From the NCBI GenBank assembly GCA_033239525.1, contig BSYO01000019.1, forward strand, positions 8,104,592-8,168,591: DNA of 64,000 bases, read 5' to 3'. Position 1 is the stretch's first letter. Every line of letters begins with the position of its first letter. The notes below the pieces were generated by a model. It ran no database searches. It had not been told where the DNA came from and was given only the letters and a program-made list of their open reading frames with translations. The stretch is from Nepenthes gracilis. Taxonomy: Eukaryota > Streptophyta > Magnoliopsida > Caryophyllales > Nepenthaceae. Below, in pieces: positions 11,546-23,232 of this stretch. The position numbers and the translations under genes are program-made.

Positions 11546-12699
11546 GAAGGCCACAAAAAAACACTTTATGTGAACCATTTACTAAAATCACACGATTGAG
11601 TTTCTCCTATTTCCGGAGAATGATGTTGTAAGGATTGAATTTTATAAATACATTTATTTCAATAATTATACCATTAGGTTGAAAATTCAGGATTTAATCC
11701 GGGACGTCACAAAAGTATAGAATTTAATCGATAGACTCGGTTTTGCAACCGATTGAGTTTCAATTAATGAAATTAATAGTACGGCTAATACGAGAGTAGT
11801 CCGAAAGTTGTTATATCAACCAATTAGTAGCATAACAAAATTTATAGCTGAATTATATTAATTAGAGGACCCGGCTATAGCTAATATACTTAGGAAAAAT
11901 TTAGTAAAAGGTAGAATGGCTAAACACTTGGAAAAATTAATGAAAGTGAGGGATAGGGGGGCCGGCCAACACTTAGTGAATTTTAGCCGACCTCCGCTAA
12001 TCTACTAACTAATAAATTAATAAGGATTACACAAGGGACACACGGCACACATATATAACAATATAACCACTTAGTCAAATTTTTAAAGTTGGAAAATAAA
12101 GAAAGAAGATAGACTACGGCACCTAAACCAAATTTCTCCTAATTTCACTAACTAATAAATAAATTAATTAAAAGGTGATGCATGACACTAAAAGAGGAGA
12201 GGACATACGGCACATGAAGAGGCTAAACATATATTCAAATTAGCTCCAATTAGATGCAAGTAAGTGGCTAATTAAGGAAAACACAAATCAGCCAAGGGAG
12301 AAGCTGATTCAGCATAAGGGAAGGCTGAGAATTGGACAGCAAGACGGGCATGTAGCAGCCCCAAATTAATCTAGGAATGACTCAACTAAATTAGCAAGTT
12401 AATAAATTGAGAAAGAGGGGAGGATAGGGAGAAAACAGAAGGAGAAACCAAAGAAAATAGAGGGAGAAAACAGAACCGAGAGAAAGGGACCGATTGAGTG
12501 AATTGAGAGTTTAGTTTTAGTTTCCCATTAAATTAGGCAAGAACACTACTATCTCCTTCATTTGTTGATAATTTTTTACTGTTATTTTCAAGTATTGTCG
12601 TTCTAATACTTTAAATATATACTGCAATCATGTTAGAATAGGCAAAAATTAGAATTATGTTCCATGAATAATCGGTTGCTGCAATATGTTGGTATTTTA

Positions 12700-13680
12700 A
12701 TTTTTACATACTATATTTGATCGATTCATCCCATGAAATTTTTAGTGCAAATACTTTAAGAAATTGGCTAAATCACCATATTTTTGTAGCAAAATTATTC
12801 ATCATAGAATCGGTCGATTCAATGAAAATAAAATCGGTTGGCAAACTGAACCGACTGAAAACTGATCAGCTGTTGATGCTGATATTTTTACCAAGATTTC
12901 GACCGGTTCAAATCTCACAAAAATTAATTATAAAACTTTAATGAATCGACTATTATGTCATGAAGTTGGTATTAAAGTCCCTTCTAAAAATCAGACTGAT
13001 TTAGTCTAAAGAAAATCATGTATCACTGAACCGGCCATAAGCAAATTTTGGCATAAACAATCTGCATATAACTTTGAACCGAGCAAGTAAAAAATTAAAA
13101 ATTTTATATGAATCGGTCCAAAATTATGTGTTGATTTTAGAAATAAAGTGAAAATAATTTTATATGGTAAACCGGCCACTGAACTGGTGCCAAAACTAGA
13201 GACTGTACATGAATCAGTTGGTATACCATGTTGGCATTTCTGCTAAATTTGGGTGAACCGGCTGTAATTTATTGAAGAACTAGTCATATATGGTATGTTA
13301 AGATAGTAAACCAATCAAATATCAAGTTAACCGGCTAACCATCATGTGAACTGGCTGCTAAAAGTGGTAATGAACCAGTTTTAGCAAACTAGCTAGAAAT
13401 CAGTGCAGAATTTTAGTGGCTGGTTTATTTTTATAGGCTCTATTAAATATTAAACAAGTCACTTAATTAAATATATGATGGTAACTAGCTAAGATGACGA
13501 ATCGGCTTCTAAACTAGCAAATTTCTTGAAAAGGCTGAACCGGTTCATAAACTGGATTAAATAACCAAATTGGTTGATTGAACCGGTGGGTTTTATAACC
13601 AAACCGGCTGGATTAAGTGAAATATTGATAAATCAGTAAATCATTAATTTGATGAACCGATAACCCAATCATATATTGCT
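12700..13680 (+). repeat. CCGGTT/GAACCGG motif-rich LTR body
   Basis: Dozens of irregularly spaced AACCGG, CCGGTT and ATCGGT motifs. The same kind of array occurs at 29151-30060, 34592-35520 and, on the other strand, 57180-58690. Confidence 0.8.
12797..12842 (+). repeat. 46-bp direct repeat, copy 1
   Basis: ATTATTCATCATAGAATCGG through AATCGGTTGG recurs at 14005-14050 with few changes. Confidence 0.8.
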
Positions 13681-13746
13681 TAAAAATTTGTCTAACGTAT
13701 ATAAAAACTTATATGACTTTATTTTTATACTATTATTATGGTTTTG

Positions 13747-13749
<3 letters not shown>

Positions 13750-13786
<37 letters not shown>
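13750..13786. repeat. (AT)n microsatellite
   Basis: A pure AT dinucleotide run of about 36 bases. Confidence 0.95.
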
Positions 13787-13787
<1 letters not shown>

Positions 13788-14004
13788 AAGTTTATATATG
13801 AGTGGAAGCTTATATGATACCATGAAAATGATTATTTTCTTTGAGATGAAAAAATAATCAAAAAAAAAAAAAAAAAGAAGTAAGAATAAGTATATAAACT
13901 TCCACTAAGAATTTTAAAGAAGTAAGAAAATTGAACCAGTGATTTATTTTAAAGAATAATATTTCCTAACATATTTTAAAATATTATAGTAAAATTAAAA
14001 AAAA

Positions 14005-14050
14005 TTATTCCTCATAGAATCGCCGATTCAATGAAAATAAAATCGGTTGG
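14005..14050 (+). repeat. 46-bp direct repeat, copy 2
   Basis: Second copy of the 12797-12842 block, 1.2 kb downstream in the same LTR and immediately followed by GCGCCTAGCGCCC. Confidence 0.8.
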
Positions 14051-14845
14051 CGCCTAGCGCCCTGGGGAATAATGGTAGCTTATGGTCCCGTCTATCGGGA
14101 TATAATAGATATGTACCACTCACCTTAGGTTATAATAATGAGGTTACGGTCTTATATTATATAGATTGAAAATAATCATTTCCTTGATTAACCGCTCCAT
14201 TAGCTAGTAAGGCCTACTAGTCGTGATTCCTCAAGTTATGTAAGTTGAAATGTGTTAGGAAATAAAAAAAAAGGTACAAGAAAAAAAAGTTAAATACATC
14301 ATGAAAATGTTTATGAAGATATATATATTTTTACATGCATCAAGACTCATATCCCTCTTCATGATGCATTTTTGGTAAAGATATGCATGTCCTTGATTAT
14401 TATGTGCCTTATTGAGTATTTGACTTACTTTCTTACTATTTTTCTTACTTGTCAGATACCACGTAGGAGTTTATACTTGATGAATAAGAATAAGGATTTA
14501 GATATTTGTTATGTTTTATTTAGTAAGATGTATTTAGTTTAGTTTAAATAGTGATGTATTAAGCTTGTATTTTTATATGTCAAGAATGTAGTAAGTTATG
14601 GAATGTTAGAGCTTCTGCAATTATTCATCGTTAACTTGTATACTTCCACAAAAGTTCGTATAAGATATGTTTGGGATTTTAGTGGTATCTTTCTTGATTA
14701 GGACTTGACAACGTAATCGACAGTACGATGTTGACACCACCAATATTGTGGTAATATTAAGGATCCTTTGTATATTAAGAAAAATCATCACATATTAACA
14801 TGATGATAATAATTAATTAAGAAAATAAGAACGTGAGACGTGATA

Positions 14846-15559
14846 TATATAGTAAAGGAGAATTTGAGTTTTGGAAGTAAGAATTCTGGATATCATTGAT
14901 ATATTTTTTAATTCCCCCCTCCTTTTTATATTTTTTTCATGTTCTTAGGAATATATTGGATATTGTTTATTGGCCTATTTCTTAGGAAGTAGTGTCACTG
15001 TTTTGTCAGGTTTGTTAGGGAACATTTCAAATTTTTATTCATACAATGTATCTTTTGAGTCTTGCTTAAACTAATTATTATCACTTTAAATTTTTTACTC
15101 TGATAAACCAAAATAGACATATAATTTTAATAATAATAGTAGTAGTAGTGGTGATGGTAGTAATTGTTATTATAAAAAAGAGAAAAGAATGAGAGACAAG
15201 GAAGAAGAAAAAGAATTGGTGGAAAAATGAAGGCATGGTTTGCAAGCATAAAACACATCTGGCTAAATTAAAAAATATTATAGATGTAATCATAAAAATT
15301 ATGGTGGTAAGTTGTGGGTGACAAAATAGAGGATTAGTGAGAATGTGTCAAAATTGAACCTTATTAGGTGGAATTGTAAAAAGAAAAATGTAACAAGTGG
15401 AGTATGAGGTTGATTAAGATTGGTGGGCTATAAATACTAGTCAAAATGAAGATAAAATTGCATTAATTTGGGGCAAAATTTGGGAGAGATCTTTATCATG
15501 TGGTTGAATTTGAGATAAATTCGAAAATGGTGAGAGAATAAGGTTTCGAAAAAATTTTA
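14846..15559. other. AT-rich spacer
   Basis: No gene was recognised. It contains a trinucleotide-rich stretch (AGT/GGT) at 15119-15170. Confidence 0.55.
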
Positions 15560-16719
15560 TAAAATTATTGTATGATACATCCCTAGGTTCGAGTTCTTGT
15601 GCGGATTAGGGAACCTTTGGATTTCTTGTCTCGAGTGGATCACAAACGGGTTTAATATTCACGTCTCTCAACTTGGGCCATACGCACGACAAACTATAAA
15701 CAAGAGATTAGAGAACGGTGAGATGTTTTTTCACCATAAATACTTTGACACTTAAATTAGAAATCTTTCCCAAGTGAGGGAAAGATGCAAGTGTGAAGGT
15801 AAACGTGATGGGGAATGCATGTATGTTAGTATGCAGGGAGTGCGGGTGGTGTTTTGAGGAGGTTTGTGCTCCCCTTTTGCACTGCTAAGAGTGGCTCACT
15901 ATCGTTGCCGAATTGAGTCGGTGGTTTGAGGAAAGATAGTTGGTTTTTTCTCCTCGTTTGATTGAGTGCAAGGTGCTAAGATCGATTTTAGATCTCAAGT
16001 CTCTGATTAGGTTCTCCAGAATTGGATCGCTCTCCTTGGCTAAGAGAGAAGATATTTGTACACTCCGATGAGGAGGCTTTTGGGAACAAGAATCTCTGAC
16101 AGGTGACCTACTTGGATTCGTCGGCCGCTGAGCACTGGCAGTGACCAGTAGTGTCAGTTGTTGCCTTCTGGTGGTGCGGAGACCGTCATCGGGCATGATC
16201 CACACAGGCCTATTTGACTTTGCTTAAATTGGTCAAGCGGCTGTTTGGATGGCGTGTGTTGTAGTTTGTCAACATTGACCTCATCTCTCCATTGGCTGAC
16301 ATTCCTTTAGCCGGCGCCTTCGACGCTACTAGTCTACAGCCGCTTCAGCAGAGACGCGGGTGAAGATGATTGGATGCGCGTCATCTTGCCCCAAACCTCT
16401 TGGGTTGCCATCACCTAGTTGGGCCTGCCTCCCGATTGGGCTCGTCTGCTATTAGTTGGGCCTCGTTGGTTTTGGCCCAGATTTGTGTTAGGCCCATCAC
16501 TAGCCCCCTATGCCTGGGAACGGCCCATTGCTGAGGCCTAGCATGTCAGAAAATGGGTCCTGTTGTTGGCTTGCATATACCTTCTTGAGATACTTAGTCT
16601 CTGATTCTTAGGAACGTCGTTCCTTCCTCATGCGAATATGCGACCTTTTAGAAGCGCCGCAGTGATTCGATGTCCTATTTGGAAAGATTCACGGCCTGGG
16701 AATCGACCCCGTATTGATT
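15560..16719. other. GC-richer repeat DNA left of solo LTR D
   Basis: Composition rises to that of the Tat element on the right. Phrases such as TTAGGCCCATCACTAGCCCC (16480-16510) are like Tat LTR/UTR text. A 106-codon minus-strand ORF at 15885-16205 has no recognisable domain. I infer that this is the far end of the Tat element, cut off by LTR D. An alternative is an unrelated element. Confidence 0.45.
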
Positions 16720-18764
16720 TGTGAGATCCCGATCCTGAAACATGATAATTTGAGAGTAATTAAGTTAAAATAATTAAATTGAGGATAAATGGACTAGGAA
16801 AAATTGGAGATAAACCTCGGTTGAAGGAAAAAGAGGAGCGTGCAATTTGCGCGAGTGGCGCCTAGTTGGTGCTCGAGCGCTACTCACAGAATCAACCACG
16901 TGGATCTTTTTTAATGGTTTTTAAAATGGGATTTGAGGGTTTAAGAGAGAGAAGGCTTTAGGCTTCGACAGAAAGCACAAAGAGGGAGAGGAAAGGAGGA
17001 GAAAGAGGGAAAGGGGAAGAAAGAGGAGAAATTCGGTCGTTCCGCTCCGATCCGGGTAAAATTAACTGTAGATCGAGCTCAGACAAGTATACTTCGGATA
17101 TTATTTGCTGTTTTTATAACTTCTAAGTATCTCTGAATTTGCATTTATGCTTTAAAATCATGTTTCTCCATGTTTAGTATAAATAAATCATGTTTCTCCT
17201 AATTATTCAGACAGATTTTATATTTATCTGTATGTACTACAATATATAGTTTCGATTTCATGTATATATGTATTTGATGTCCGTTTTACGTCCAAAATAT
17301 TTACGTGAAATCCTAGGTACAAAATTGAGGGATTTGGTGTTCAATATTCTAAATTTTGATATGTGAAAGTTGATGTGTAAAAGACTATTATCCATGTTAT
17401 GATTTATATCTGAAACATTTACATGGAATTATACTGTTGAGTTTCTGTGGATTTCTGAAGTAGTTTGAAAGATTATTTGTGTAATTCTGACCGATTTTCT
17501 GATATACGATAAATTATAAGTTAAGAAATAAGAAGAAGAATATTTTCAATTTTGTTTACTAGGATCTAGGACTGGTATACGATCAGGTAAAGTTCTCCAG
17601 TATACCTTAGAACGTTATGGTGGTAATCGATGATAATTCTGTCAATAGAGTTATCCGTGGTCCGCCATTCCTCAGGGCGTTAACCTAAATGGTAGATTCT
17701 GTTACTGTTACTGACCTGCCTTCGGGAGGTAACCCTATTTCTGTTACTGTTACGAATCCCACGAGAAGGGATAGTACTGTACTATTTCTGGCCTTGGATT
17801 GTATGAAGAGAATACAATCTATCCTCGATTATTCGGCCCCTGGGTTAGTAAAGTCTACTAGTTTGGTTCTTTCTGATAATAAATATGATTTCTAGAACTT
17901 ATAGACTAGAATATAGATTTCTAATTTTTGAGGCTCATTATACTAATTTATGATTTCTGATGCATGTATAGAATGGATTTTCCTTACATTCACGTTTTCT
18001 AGGTGCTTGTTTGCTCTTCGCTAATCTCCATAATATTTACTTTACTGTATTATATTTTCTTGATCTATGCTTTCTCCTATTTTCTTGTACATTTTTATTC
18101 TTTAAATATTTTCATAGTTTTGCTTATTTATACTTATGTTCTAAATAAAAGTATTATATTTACATGTTTTAATGTACCTTGTTGGATTTCAGCTCACTGT
18201 TTTATTTTTCCCTCTCCAGATAAGCTATAGAGATAAAACCGGACGTACAGGCATAGATAGAGCTTAGCAAGGGAAGATGGGAGCCTCAAAGTCATCTTGA
18301 AGATTTTGAAACATCTAATAATTTTGCATGTAAATATCTAATTAGTGAAGGAAACTATGTATTAATAGTTGTGGCATGTTTTTGTATTCTGTTGGTATTG
18401 TATTTATGCTTTCGCAGTTTCATATTTTGAATGTAGCTACTTCTGCTATTCTGTTATTTGGATTTTGTACAGGTCCTAGACGGTATCTCTCGTGTGGATT
18501 TTGGTATAGTAGATAGAATAGCTAAAATGAAGCCATGGATGGCATTTGTGGTCCTATGTTTGTGTTATGGTCATAAGTTCAGGATTAGATATTGATTATG
18601 CTTTGTATAAGTGTAAATTAACAGGTTATTTACATGGGTTTTTGTCTAATTTTAGAGAAAAATCTGTTCGATTTTTCGTAAGTATTAAATGTTTTAAATT
18701 TATGGACTTTGTTTAGTATGTATTTGACGGAAGTCCTTAATGGAATAGGATCCATTTCGTCACA
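16720..18764 (+). repeat. Solo LTR (D), 2045 bp, with target-site duplication
   Basis: It runs from TGTGAGATCC to TTTCGTCACA. The 5-mers flanking it are TGATT and TGATG, a duplication with one change. No internal region accompanies it, so this is a solo LTR. Features: GCGCCTAGTTGG and CGAGCGCTAC (about 16858-16885), TTTTAAAATGG TATA-like box (about 16918), a purine leader (16945-17030), CCGGGTAAAAT (17052-17062), GTCTACTAG core (17855), and CAGCTCACTG, a pyrimidine tract and CTCCAG (18190-18219). Confidence 0.8.
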
Positions 18765-19560
18765 TGATGGCTTTCTTATTTTCCGATTGATGGTCGTTGG
18801 GTGGCACGCCCCTTTGGGAGCTCGTTAGGCCTTCTGTGTGGCTATAAATTATAGGGGGGTTCCCACACTTTGGGGACCCAAGCTCATTCCCTTGTCGATG
18901 AAACAATGCGAGGTCCTTGGCTTGTTTCATGCCCCGTGGAGTTCCACATAGGAATCGGATGGATTTGCGGGAGACTTGTAGTTGCTTTTGAAGCCTGTCA
19001 TCGTGCTCTCCTTGTGGATGTTTCCTCGCTGTAGTGAGGGTGGCTTGGCCATTCTGCAATCGTCATGTGCCTTCCTTTTGCCTGGCTAGGGTGTTTAGCT
19101 ACTAGAGGATCATTGGGAATCCTGATTTAGAATCTCCATTCTCTCGAAGTGTTCTGCCTCCCATCCTTTCCGCAGCTGGTCATCCCCAGGGCTTGACAGG
19201 AGGGGGCATATTCTAGTGTCTTTCTGGGTTGCGCATCCAGTGTATCGTGGCTTTTGCAGTTGACCCTAGACGGAGGCCTTTCCCTTGTTATGGTGGAGCC
19301 TATCTTGCCGACAATGAGGGATTTGTATCTAATTTGCCCCGTTGGGAGGGGGAATCAGCATTGGGGTAGATACCACCAGAATGAGGGGACTCCTCATGAT
19401 GGGGCATTTCGCTTCGATTGGCACGGGCGGTGCCATTTGTCTTCCTCGCTCTCCCTGTATTTTGCTTCCCTTCTTTTTGTGTACTTCATGCTATAAGCCT
19501 TATACCTTGTAAAGAATACTTTAATGAATAAAAGTGTTGATATTTACCTTTATCTCTTGT
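18765..19560 (+). pseudogene. 3' end of an antisense-ORF-like unit of the Tat element
   Basis: Plus-strand translation near 19254-19440 gives an acidic/Gly-rich stretch (VMVEPILPTMRDL, CPVGRGNQ, GTPHDGAF) like the low-complexity tails of Tat antisense ORF products. An AATAAA signal follows at about 19526. The upstream part was presumably displaced by solo LTR D. No catalytic motif is seen and the assignment is tentative. Confidence 0.35.
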
Positions 19561-19940
19561 GTCATCGGATTTCCTCTTTATTGCTATTTGGTATGACTCA
19601 TACAAGTTCCTTCACTGCCGCACATGTTTCGATCACTTTGTCCATTTCGAGTGTCGAGCGGCATGCATTGTCTCGCTCGGCATCCGGTCTCCTTAGGTCT
19701 GCATTTGACTATCGGCAGAAGGGCCTCACTGAGCCACTCAGGTGCGCCTGCATCCCGTCTAATCAACACATCGACGAAAGTCAAAGGCCTATTTACGATT
19801 GAATGCGTCAAACCGCAGAGCCATCGTAATGATTACTATCTTCTACATGGCGCGGTGCCGCAGCATCACCATGAAGGAATCTGTCGGGCAGCCGAACGTC
19901 TTGCATTTGTTAAACAACGCCGTTTCCTCCGGAGGTCTTT
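19561..19940. other. Spacer upstream of antisense unit 1
   Basis: GC-rich; several overlapping short ORFs on both strands with no recognisable domain. The last 150 bases may be the promoter of the unit starting at 20053. Confidence 0.4.
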
Positions 19941-19943
19941 GGC

Positions 19944-19951
19944 TATTTAAA
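19944..19951 (+). promoter_or_regulatory. TATA-like box of antisense unit 1
   Basis: TATTTAAA within GGCTATTTAAATGCC, 102 bases upstream of the ATG at 20053. The same box in the same context occurs at 21147-21154. Confidence 0.55.
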
Positions 19952-20052
19952 TGCCAAAGTTCCCTCCTCTCCTTGGGCATTCGTTCATCATTGTGAGATG
20001 CTAACTTTGAGCATGCAGTCGTTGTTTCTTTCATTTAGGCACAATCACGGTA

Positions 20053-20241
20053 ATGGCTGATGAGATGTGCAATTTTGCTCCAAGGTCATTTGGCTATCCA
20101 GCGAGACCATCCTTCTCTTTGAAATTTGAGCCTCCTACTTTGGAGTTAAGATGGGAGGAACAAGGGCCAAGAGGCCATGATGAGGTGGACCTTGTTGCAG
20201 CGGCGGCGGAGGATTGCCACTCGGAACCTTACGTCCTTTGA
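20053..20241 (+). pseudogene. Antisense ORF 1 of the Tat element (fragment)
   Basis: It opens MADEMCNFAPRS and runs 62 codons, antisense to gag-pol. Plus-strand frames continue brokenly to about 20770 (for example RLFGELEWCRSEKSM at 20498-20545). No domain was recognised. The context is a TATA-like box 100 bases upstream and an AATAAA at 20837. Tat/Retand-type elements are known to carry antisense ORFs between pol and the 3' LTR, and position and strand fit that. Function is unknown. Confidence 0.45.
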
Positions 20242-20836
20242 CTAGTGAGGCTTCTAAGAGCGCTGCCAGATTTTGAAAGCGAAGGCTTCACCTTCAACAG
20301 AGTCTCGAGGAGGTCGGGCCTGACCGACCCACTAGGGCCTAGCTGGGCAACAGGAGGCTAAGAGCCAAGCTACAGTGCCGCCATCGCCAATGTCGAATAG
20401 GAGCGGGGTGCAGACGCGGTTTACTTCAAACAAGCCTTTGCTAAGCTGAGACGAGGTCGTTGCAACCGGGCCGACGTTAATGTACAAGCTTAGGAGTCGA
20501 TTGCGACTCTTCGGGGAGCTTGAGTGGTGCCGGAGCGAGAAGAGCATGTCATCTATGTGCAACAGAGGTCAGCCACACGCCGAGGATCTACTCAAAAGAA
20601 CTGGCTCCGATACTGGAGGGACGGTTCCAAGAAGGGATCCGATTGAGCCAAAAGATAGCTTTCCCCAAGCAGTGTTCTGGCTTCCTATTACGGGCCTGAT
20701 TCCTCTGGAATGTGAACGCCGATGTGATCGAGCTAACCAAGTTCCGCCTTCCGATAGTACTCGAGTCCAATAAAAAGTATAGATTATTGTATTTCTCAGG
20801 GCTACTAGTCAACCTTATATGTAAAGAAAATTTATT

Positions 20837-20842
20837 AATAAA
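20837..20842 (+). terminator. AATAAA polyadenylation-like signal, unit 1
   Basis: AATAAA in an A/T-rich pocket (20825-20870) within otherwise GC-rich sequence, downstream of antisense ORF 1. Confidence 0.4.
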
Positions 20843-21146
20843 AATTTTTTTTAATAGAGCAATTTATTTGTCAGAGCATGCTGCACGGAATGTCGCATAT
20901 TGCGCTTCTGGTTTGAAGTCGGGCGGTTACCGTTGTTGTCATCCCCGATGACCGATATCCTCAGACACTGCTTGGTGACGGGCTGGACGGCGTACATTGC
21001 GACGCGAAGAGTGGTCAAGCATGCGCCATGATGAGTCAGCTGATTGACATGTTGCACTCCGCTCGGAGGAACATGTGTCACCCATCACCAGGACAACACT
21101 GAAGCTCCTGCCACATATCAGCGCTTGACTCCCTCTCGGGGTTGCC

Positions 21147-21154
21147 TATTTAAA
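21147..21154 (+). promoter_or_regulatory. TATA-like box of antisense unit 2
   Basis: TATTTAAA in CCTATTTAAATGGC, 52 bases upstream of the ATG at 21206; almost the same text as at 19944. Confidence 0.6.
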
Positions 21155-21205
21155 TGGCATTCCCTGATGCTATTTATACTTTGTGTTCTCCTGCTTCCAG
21201 CATCA

Positions 21206-23050
21206 ATGGCGAAGAAGAAAAGTTCTACTTCTCTCACGATTTAACAAAGAGTGGGAAGTAGCATCGTTAGACCTTACGCGAGTGCCGCTTCGTAGATGGC
21301 GAACAAAATTAATATCTTTAGCGATTCGTCTACCTCCTTCCCACGAGGAGGGCGTGAGCAAATGTACCCCTTGAGGGATTCATTACAGTCTACGAGTCTC
21401 ACCTAAAGGGTGGGCTTCGCTTCCTAGTGGCACTAGACTTGTAGAGATCTTCTCAAAGTTGGGCATTCCTGTGGCACAACTTCATCCCAACGTCGTACGC
21501 TACCTGGTGTCCCTATGTGTTTTCGTTTTCCTTCACGTTTGCATGCTTTGCCCACACTCGGTGAAGGTGATATTTCGCTTCAACTAAATGGGGATGACCG
21601 CCGCATTTCTATGTCTCTCATACGAAGCTCCGCTTCGTGGGACAAACCCTAATTCCACTGCGAAATCGAGGGACCATTTTTTCTTCTCGTGGCTCCCCTC
21701 CTGAGTGGGATATCCCCAACGTGGTGGGGCCTCGTGTGAGCGATTTCTTAATGTATATGAGTGAGGATGTGAAGAGAAGGAGGAGAAGGAGTTGATGGAT
21801 CACATTCAGGAGGCGATCATGACATTCTGTACTTAGGGGTATTACTTGACCCCAAAGGTTTTCGCAGTCGTCAGGTGGGAGCCAACAGGCAGTGAGGTAG
21901 CAGCTGCTACCCAGAAGAGGAAGGCTAGGGCTTTAGTCATCCGAGATCCTTCCAGAGAGCTACCCGAGCTGAGTGGCTCATCGTTTTCATCGGAGTCTTC
22001 TTCTGACAAGGATATGGTGGGCTTAAAAAGGCCAAGGAGGGTAGGAGGGCCCTAATTTTGTCACCAGATCGGGCCAATCCTCCTGGGTCCGCTTCCACTC
22101 GACACTCCGGCTGAGCCGCTGCCACATCACAAGAGCTGTAGTCTCAAACCACTAGAGGGAGCTACGAGCTATCACCGACTCGCGCGTTCGGCATAGTAAT
22201 GCTCCTTTGGCCGGCCATCCACTAGCCGGCGGGAGTTTCAGGCGAGTTCTTTTTTGATGCTTCACGCGAACCTCCCACGACGACCGCCTGCACCCATGGT
22301 GGAGGAAGTTGCCGCAAGCATCGAGGAAGTGGCGGTCGGCATCATAGAGTTGTCGAGGTAGTTGATCTTGAGCTCGACGCTACTCTTGCGGATGTTCCAG
22401 GGGTCATCGATGCACTAGTCATGGAGTCGTCGGCGCCCCCCACCGAGGAGCCTAAACCTGCCACGGAGGCTACCGCATATGAGGGGTTCGCCGTGGAACC
22501 TCTAGTTGGTGAGGCCTCAGAGAGCGAGAGGGAGGAGGCCGCCGAACAGTAGGAGCCCCCAGCATGCTCACACCTAGGGTTGTTCAAGACTTACCCAGTA
22601 TTGTGGAGGAGCCCTTCATTAAGGTATGACTTATTTATTCATCGAGTAGGAGACATGTTTGCCAATCTCTTTTGCGAAATATATTCCCATGTTGGCAGGA
22701 CTCACGGATTTTCTATCTCTTTTCCCGTGCACTCAGCCGTGACTGCTTCATCTAGATAGCCCTCTCGCGGGACGAGCTCATCCACTGAGCCTGAGAGAAG
22801 GCCGAGTGGGCAAACGATGCAAAAGACGAGAGGATGAGACCGTAGCCCTAAAGGTGAAGTCAATCTAATCGGGCGGGCGAGCTGCTGGTGACTCGCGATC
22901 ACATTTCTAACCTGCAAGACTCGGGAGTGTTGTGCCAAGGCCGAATTTGGGCTTAGCCTGGGATTTTCCCGCAGGAGATGGCCTTGATGCCGGACGCGAG
23001 AACTTAAGAAGACGGCATACGCCATGTCACAGATACATCCGTTGTAGTTC
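21206..23050 (+). pseudogene. Antisense ORF 2 of the Tat element (gypsy-type transposon domain)
   Basis: It starts MAKKKSSTSLTI, then shifts frame. At 21370-21580 the plus strand reads FITVYESHLKGGLRF, KLGIPVAQLHPNVVRYLVSL and CPHSVKVIFRF. This is the pattern of the plant putative gypsy-type transposon domain (PF04195-like): residues near YE..L..G..lP, then a G.a..QL.PN.WR-like block. Then come a Lys/Ser-rich segment (21846-22055), an acidic Pro-rich stretch (EEPKPATEATAYEG, 22440-22560) and a Lys/Glu-rich region (22770-22990), possibly coiled coil. Several frameshifts and stops break it. It is antisense to gag-pol, a known trait of Tat/Retand elements. Its function is not established. Confidence 0.55.
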
Positions 23051-23226
23051 TGGGTGTCTCTGAGCGAATTTTTGATTCACGAAACGACAGAGTCAAGGAA
23101 AGCTCTCACTTGACTTATTTCTCAAAGGGAGCATGACATTCAAGCACTTAGGGTAGCCGAATCCTTTGTATATTTTCCCTTGTATAGCTTTTAAGAGCGG
23201 CCCTGTAATCTTTAGTTTGAATGATC

Positions 23227-23232
23227 AATAAA
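23227..23232 (+). terminator. AATAAA polyadenylation-like signal, unit 2
   Basis: AATAAA followed by T-rich text (ATACTTTTCTTTGTC), just beyond antisense ORF 2 and convergent with the pol end at 24058. Confidence 0.5.

Larger units (their letters stand above)
11627..14845 (+). repeat. Chromovirus-type LTR (C), about 3.2 kb
   Basis: The start TGTAAGGATTGAATTTTATA matches the start of the minus-strand LTR ending at 59662. The 3' part is collinear with 36020-36618, down to a decayed GACGTGATA where that copy has GACGTCACA. Inside are CCCGGGACGTCACA-like text (about 11697-11711), TATATAAC (about 12053), a purine-rich leader (12400-12490), TTAGGCAAGAACAC (12533-12546), a GAACCGG-rich body (12700-13680), and TTTGACTTACTT, a pyrimidine tract and GTCAG (14420-14455). 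Flanking 5-mers (GATGT, TATAT) do not match, so a solo insertion is not proven. Confidence 0.65.

Noticed and set aside
15885..16205. 106-codon minus-strand ORF with Arg/Ser-rich sequence
   Set aside because: No domain and no supporting signals; lies in repeat DNA and is kept only as part of that region.
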